Shown here: positions 5,605 through 7,708 of the stretch, one piece after another
How the letters are laid out: each line of letters starts with the position of its first letter
Position numbering within the stretch: the first letter of the stretch is position 1
From: Planctomycetota bacterium
Lineage (GTDB): Bacteria > Planctomycetota > Phycisphaerae > WQYP01
Direction of reading: 5' to 3'
Assembly (NCBI GenBank): GCA_021826605.1
Contig: JAKAZF010000114.1
Location: 1 to 7,708 of the forward strand
DNA: 7,708 nt
The notes under the pieces: generated by a model
The model's database searches: none
What the model was told of the DNA's origin: nothing
What the model saw: the letters and a program-made list of their open reading frames with translations, nothing else
Made by a program: the position numbers and the translations under genes

Positions 5605-6651
5605 ATGACCGGCACACCGGAAATATTTGATTTAACTATTATCGGCGGTGGGCCCGTGGGCTTGTATGCCGCCTATTATGCCGGCCTGCGACAGATGAAA
5701 ACCAAAATCATCGATTCGCTGGACCAGCTTGGCGGCCAGTTGGCCACACTCTATCCGGAAAAATACATTTTCGACGTGGCCGGTTTCCCCAGAGTCGTGG
5801 CCCGGGATCTGGTCAAAAACCTCATGGAACAGGGTCTGCAATACAACCCCTCTGTGCATTTGTCTGAAACCGTCAAAACCCTCAAACGCCATGAAGCCAT
5901 GGATTGCTATGTCGTTGGCTCAGAACGTGCCGAACATTACACCAGAACGCTGCTGATCTGCGCCGGTGCCGGCGCTTTTCAACCCCGAAAGGTCCCGATT
6001 CCGAATGCTTCGGCATGGGAAAACAGAGGCATTTACTATTCTGTTTCCTCCAAGGCGGCCTTTGAAGGCAAGCGATTGCTCATCATAGGCGGAGGCGATT
6101 CGGCGCTGGATTGGGCGATGAACCTGCATGGCACTGCGGCCCATATTTCCATTATTCACCGCCGGAATCAGTTCCGCGCGCATGAAGACAGTGTTTCCAA
6201 GGTTTTGTCCCTCGGCGTGCCAATTTTAACATTTTGGGAATTAAAAGACCTCGTAATAGCCGATAATGTTTTAAAGGGTGCCGTTCTGGTCAATAACCAG
6301 ACGCAGGAGCAGCGGACCATACAGGTCGATGCGATACTTCCGCAGCTCGGTTTTATCAGCTCCCTGGGTGCTATAAAAAATTGGCCCGTTCAACAGGAAG
6401 GCCAATCCATTCTGGTCAACCAGCAGATGGAGACCAATATGAAAGGCATTTTTGCAGCCGGTGATGTTGCGGGATTTTCCGGAAAGCTCAAGCTCATCGC
6501 GACCGGCTTTGGCGAGGCGGCCACCGCTGTGAATTATGCGAAAATCCATCTTGATCCCAAGGCGAAAGCTTTCCCCGGACACAGCAGCGAAATGGGACCG
6601 CAAGCCATGACCACGATTGCTGATCCGGTGCAACCTGTAACTGTGGAATAA
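5605..6651 (+). CDS. Ferredoxin/flavodoxin-NADP+ reductase, type 2 (thioredoxin-reductase-like)
   Basis: FAD enzyme passing electrons between NADPH and ferredoxin or flavodoxin (EC 1.18.1.2), cytoplasmic. The 348 residues from ATG 5605 fit the family length of about 330-350. Seen are the FAD-binding GGGPVG at 14-19, LGGQLATLYPEK at 42-53 with the DVAGFP that follows, the NADPH-binding GGGDSALDWA from residue 162, the AAGDVAGFSGKLKLIATGFGEA block with G286-D287 contacting FAD, and a closing FPGHSS typical of this family. The redox-active CxxC of true thioredoxin reductases is absent, which separates it from TrxB and AhpF. A start at TTG 5557 or ATG 5572 would add a non-conserved extension. The neighbours do not name its partner. 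It is preceded by its own AT-rich leader and weak promoter, and the next gene follows after 42 bases, possibly in the same transcript. Confidence 0.92.
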   Translation: MTGTPEIFDLTIIGGGPVGLYAAYYAGLRQMKTKIIDSLDQLGGQLATLYPEKYIFDVAGFPRVVARDLVKNLMEQGLQYNPSVHLSETVKTLKRHEAMDCYVVGSERAEHYTRTLLICAGAGAFQPRKVPIPNASAWENRGIYYSVSSKAAFEGKRLLIIGGGDSALDWAMNLHGTAAHISIIHRRNQFRAHEDSVSKVLSLGVPILTFWELKDLVIADNVLKGAVLVNNQTQEQRTIQVDAILPQLGFISSLGAIKNWPVQQEGQSILVNQQMETNMKGIFAAGDVAGFSGKLKLIATGFGEAATAVNYAKIHLDPKAKAFPGHSSEMGPQAMTTIADPVQPVTVE

Positions 6652-6693
6652 GTTGATCGTTTGGCATAACGGTCAGCAAGCTCAGGACGAGCG

Positions 6694-7584
6694 ATGATGA
6701 ACAAAAGGACAGCGCAAAGTTTGAACTTCAAAGGCCTTACAACCTTTAAACTCATCGGCGTGGTACTGCTCGCCGGATCGCTGCTGTCGGTTTGGCCCGG
6801 CTGCAAGGATGGCTCCACCGATTCAGCCTCCACGCCCGGCCGCGATGGTACGGTTCGACCGCTCGCATTGGAAGCTCAGCCGCTTAAACCGGCGCAGCAC
6901 GCCATGACCAATCCACTGCTGGCTGATGTCTGGAAAAGTGCGCAATGGTTCAAATTGGCAAAAACCCAGTCCTCCACTACCACCAACGCTCGCACCAAAA
7001 TTGCCGCAGCTTTTACCCCTGCCAACCTCTACATTGCCATTGTCGCAACCGGCCCATCCAAAGCAGACCCGGCCGCAGCCGCCGATGATCTCTGGCGGCA
7101 TGATTGTTCAGAAATTTGGCTGGATACCTCACGCAAACAAAATGGCACCAATTTTTTTGAACTCGTGGTGTCGCCAACTGGCCGCACGCACGGCGTGTGG
7201 CACCGATCCTCAACCCCCCCCACGCCAACATCAGCCGGCACACCGGATTTGGATCATCCGTATGGCCTGATTCCATGGAACATCAAGGGCCTGGTCGTAA
7301 AAACCGGCTCCGGCACCTGGCGGGGACACCCTGCCGTGACAACCGTGGTCAAAATCCCGATCAGCAGCCTGCCGCGGCCCTTGCGATTTGTCGGCAAAAT
7401 CGGCGGGCGGTTTCGCATTAATGTGTTGCGATATGTCTGGCAAGCCAACGCTGATGGCCACCGTACGCTCACCCAATACAGCCTGTTCCCCGTGCCGCTT
7501 GAAGCACAGGCGTTTGCTCCCTACCTCATGGGCCGCCTCGCTCTGATTTCATCCAGCGATGCCGATGTGGCTTTACGCCGGTAA
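6694..7584 (+). CDS. Exported protein with CBM9-like carbohydrate-binding domain, possible lipoprotein
   Basis: A 296-residue protein. A long N-terminal region (about 1-19, basic) leads to a hydrophobic segment (20-33) ending WPGC, with C37 as a possible lipid anchor; tryptophan at -3 makes this lipobox non-standard, so cleavage by a normal signal peptidase is also possible. A low-complexity linker (38-73) follows. From about residue 74 it fits the CBM9 (carbohydrate-binding module family 9-like) fold: NPLLADVWKSAQWF, then a strand ANLYIAIVATG, then the DDLWRHDCSEIWLDT block (131-145), NFFELVVSPTGRTHGVWH, and a second half with a conserved arginine-rich strand (GRFRINVLRYVW). Family members bind sugars or occur as stand-alone extracytoplasmic proteins; the ligand here is unknown. 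ATG 6694 and ATG 6697 are adjacent, with AGGA at 6684-6687 in range of both. Confidence 0.78.
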   Translation: MMNKRTAQSLNFKGLTTFKLIGVVLLAGSLLSVWPGCKDGSTDSASTPGRDGTVRPLALEAQPLKPAQHAMTNPLLADVWKSAQWFKLAKTQSSTTTNARTKIAAAFTPANLYIAIVATGPSKADPAAAADDLWRHDCSEIWLDTSRKQNGTNFFELVVSPTGRTHGVWHRSSTPPTPTSAGTPDLDHPYGLIPWNIKGLVVKTGSGTWRGHPAVTTVVKIPISSLPRPLRFVGKIGGRFRINVLRYVWQANADGHRTLTQYSLFPVPLEAQAFAPYLMGRLALISSSDADVALRR

Positions 7585-7600
7585 TATCCTGACTATCCAT

Positions 7601-7628
7601 CGTCCTGCATTATTCCGCACGCAGGACG
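7601..7628 (+). terminator. Perfect 8-bp hairpin downstream of the CBM9-like gene
   Basis: CGTCCTGC and GCAGGACG are exact reverse complements around a 12-base loop, beginning 16 bases after the stop of the preceding gene. No T-tract follows, so intrinsic termination is uncertain; the position after the last gene supports a 3'-end role. Confidence 0.35.
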
Positions 7629-7687
7629 CCGCGCTCGCCGCATGGCCACACACCATCCGCGCCGCCGCCACGCACCGCCGCCGCGAA

Positions 7688-7708
7688 CACCGGATGACTA
7701 ATCCGGTG
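7688..7708 (+). terminator. Perfect hairpin at the window's last bases
   Basis: CACCGGAT, loop GACTA, ATCCGGTG make an exact 8-bp stem that ends at the final base. A compact stem with a 5-base loop is terminator-like, but the bases that would show a T-tract lie outside the window. It could also belong to a convergent gene beyond the edge. Confidence 0.4.

Noticed and set aside
5605..6651. Thioredoxin reductase (TrxB)
   Set aside because: The CxxC redox motif is absent and the LGGQLATLYPEK and FPGHSS blocks fit the type 2 ferredoxin-NADP reductase.
1..7708. CRISPR array, tRNA, integrase or transposase
   Set aside because: No regularly spaced repeats, cloverleaf-like sequence or recombinase motifs were seen on either strand.

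Overview
The window reads as ordinary bacterial chromosome, with genes packed tightly and all on the + strand. It looks like a moderately GC-rich, Gram-negative-type organism with lipoproteins. A planctomycete-like (Planctomycetota) origin is my best guess. It rests on the style of the small lipoprotein, the fused NitT-type permease and the thioredoxin-reductase-like ferredoxin-NADP reductase. No rRNA or other marker is present to confirm it.

Region 1 (1-2481) is a NitT/TauT-type ABC importer operon. It holds the 3' part of a permease whose two halves are homologous and fused, then the ATPase, then a separate small protein carrying the domain that usually forms the C-terminal tail of such ATPases. 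No substrate-binding protein is visible in the window.

Region 2 (2482-4375) is a self-contained two-gene cassette between housekeeping-type genes. A short gap with a hairpin and a sigma70-like promoter leads into a small basic-to-mixed protein gene (2614-3066) broken by one in-frame TAA. That gene overlaps by 23 bases the start of a 443-residue protein (3044-4375). The larger protein has a tryptophan-rich N-terminal domain and a C-terminal ImmA/IrrE (DUF955)-like domain whose zinc-protease motif is gone. The layout resembles a toxin-antitoxin or defence-type pair, and this is the most interesting part of the window.

Region 3 (4376-5435) has a promoter with an inverted repeat over its -35 box. 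It drives a small lipoprotein gene and, 21 bases later, a CxxCxxCC metal-cluster protein of the YkgJ type.

Region 4 (5436-7584) has an AT-rich leader, a type 2 ferredoxin/flavodoxin-NADP+ reductase, and an exported protein with a CBM9-like carbohydrate-binding fold. The last 124 bases hold two perfect 8-bp hairpins and no gene I can support. I saw no tRNA, rRNA, CRISPR array, insertion sequence or integrase.
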